From: Bradyrhizobium erythrophlei
Lineage (GTDB): Bacteria; Pseudomonadota; Alphaproteobacteria; Rhizobiales; Xanthobacteraceae
Direction: 5' to 3'
DNA: 64,000 nt
Assembly (NCBI RefSeq): GCF_900129505.1
Contig: NZ_LT670818.1
Span: forward strand, 7,163,001 to 7,227,000
Part shown: positions 63,752-64,000 of the stretch, piece after piece
Layout of the letters: every line of letters begins with the position of its first letter
Position numbering within the stretch: position 1 is the first letter of the stretch
The notes under the pieces: model-generated
The model's input: only the letters and a program-made list of their open reading frames with translations
What the model was told of the DNA's origin: nothing
Database searches by the model: none
Made by a program: the position numbers and the translations under genes

Positions 63752-63822
63752 ATCGACCCATCCCTCTCGGGTGATATCGGAGTTTGGTAAGGTCAGACTG
63801 ACGCGGGCGTGAAGCGAACATT

Positions 63823-64000
63823 TCAGTGTCGCTGGCTTAAAAAGAACTTTAGCACCGTCTCATTGAATTCATCCGGTTCCGTCTGGGCATAGGCATGACC
63901 CCCGCGAGGCACGAGCATCAGTTTCGCGTGTGGAATGAGGTTGGCATATTCACGAGAAAAGTAACTTGGGGTCAGGACGTCATCCTCGCAGCAGACAACG
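63823..64000 (-). CDS. alpha/beta-fold hydrolase, N-terminus beyond window edge
   Basis: The last 58 codons read VVCCEDDVLTPSYFSREYAN, LIPHAKLMLVPRGGHAYAQT and EPDEFNETVLKFF, the end of an alpha/beta hydrolase with the acid of the catalytic triad in EDD-x-LTP and the His in GGHA. The catalytic Ser lies beyond the right edge. A dead copy of the same end is at 58458-58592. It may hydrolyse an ester or ring-cleavage product (MhpC/BphD or RutD-like). Confidence 0.75.
   Translation of the reverse strand, partial: VVCCEDDVLTPSYFSREYANLIPHAKLMLVPRGGHAYAQTEPDEFNETVLKFFLSQRH

Noticed and set aside
1..64000. CRISPR array or rRNA operon
   Set aside because: No regularly spaced 25-40-bp repeats with unique spacers were seen, and no 16S/23S-like conserved stretches were noticed while reading.

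Overview
The window looks like chromosome of an alphaproteobacterium of the Bradyrhizobium/Rhodopseudomonas group. This rests on gene content (two complete Liv-type ABC importers, FadD/acyl-CoA synthetase genes, Bug and tripartite tricarboxylate transport genes, small secreted proteins of a bradyrhizobial type) and on GC-rich codon use. The assignment is an inference from recognised protein families; no database was searched.

Region 1 (1-6.6 kb) is ordinary chromosome: a YdcF-type protein cut by the window edge, an acetamidase/formamidase, an acyl-CoA synthetase, an SDR, a dead carbamoyltransferase tail and small secreted or hypothetical proteins. Region 2 (6.8-18.5 kb) is a graveyard of mobile DNA. 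Two 46-bp copies of the 3' half of a tRNA-Pro(GGG) gene lie 7.29 kb apart. Between them are a PAS histidine kinase, gene fragments (DUF1214-like, fadD, iron alcohol dehydrogenase) and a group II intron sitting inside a copy of a dispersed repeat. Beyond the second copy come a tyrosine integrase, three unrecognised genes (one with a HEPN-like R-x4-H motif) and the 3' half of a tRNA-Arg(CCG).

Region 3 (19.2-25.1 kb) is a one-carbon cluster: purU, a GcvT-fold tetrahydrofolate-dependent demethylase, folD and an MFS transporter broken by an 11-bp tandem duplication, with a divergent LysR gene. Transposase and gene debris follow at 25.1-26.4 kb.

Region 4 (26.4-49.3 kb) is a large catabolic locus, probably for an aromatic or heteroaromatic acid. 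It holds a Rieske oxygenase, two 7Fe-type ferredoxins, an adrenodoxin-reductase-like flavoprotein, a class II aldolase-family protein, a gamma-glutamyltransferase-family protein, an FMO-like flavoprotein, a molybdopterin oxidoreductase, a UbiD decarboxylase with its UbiX partner, a FAD hydroxylase, a Liv importer and TctA/TctB/Bug transport genes. A GntR regulator lies in the middle. A shared motif (TGTTTCATTTCACG) precedes four of its transcription units and is the likely operator.

Region 5 (49.4-64 kb) carries a second, rearranged Liv importer with an HpaB-type flavin monooxygenase, two flavin reductases, an intact class I glutamine amidotransferase, a GMC oxidoreductase and an alpha/beta hydrolase. 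Fragments of fprA-like, glutamine amidotransferase and hydrolase genes, plus a dead IS630 element, suggest a partly decayed paralogue of region 4. The working picture is import of an aromatic acid, ring hydroxylation and decarboxylation by alternative enzyme sets, and recurrent pairing with glutamine-amidotransferase-like proteins. The substrate cannot be read from the sequence.
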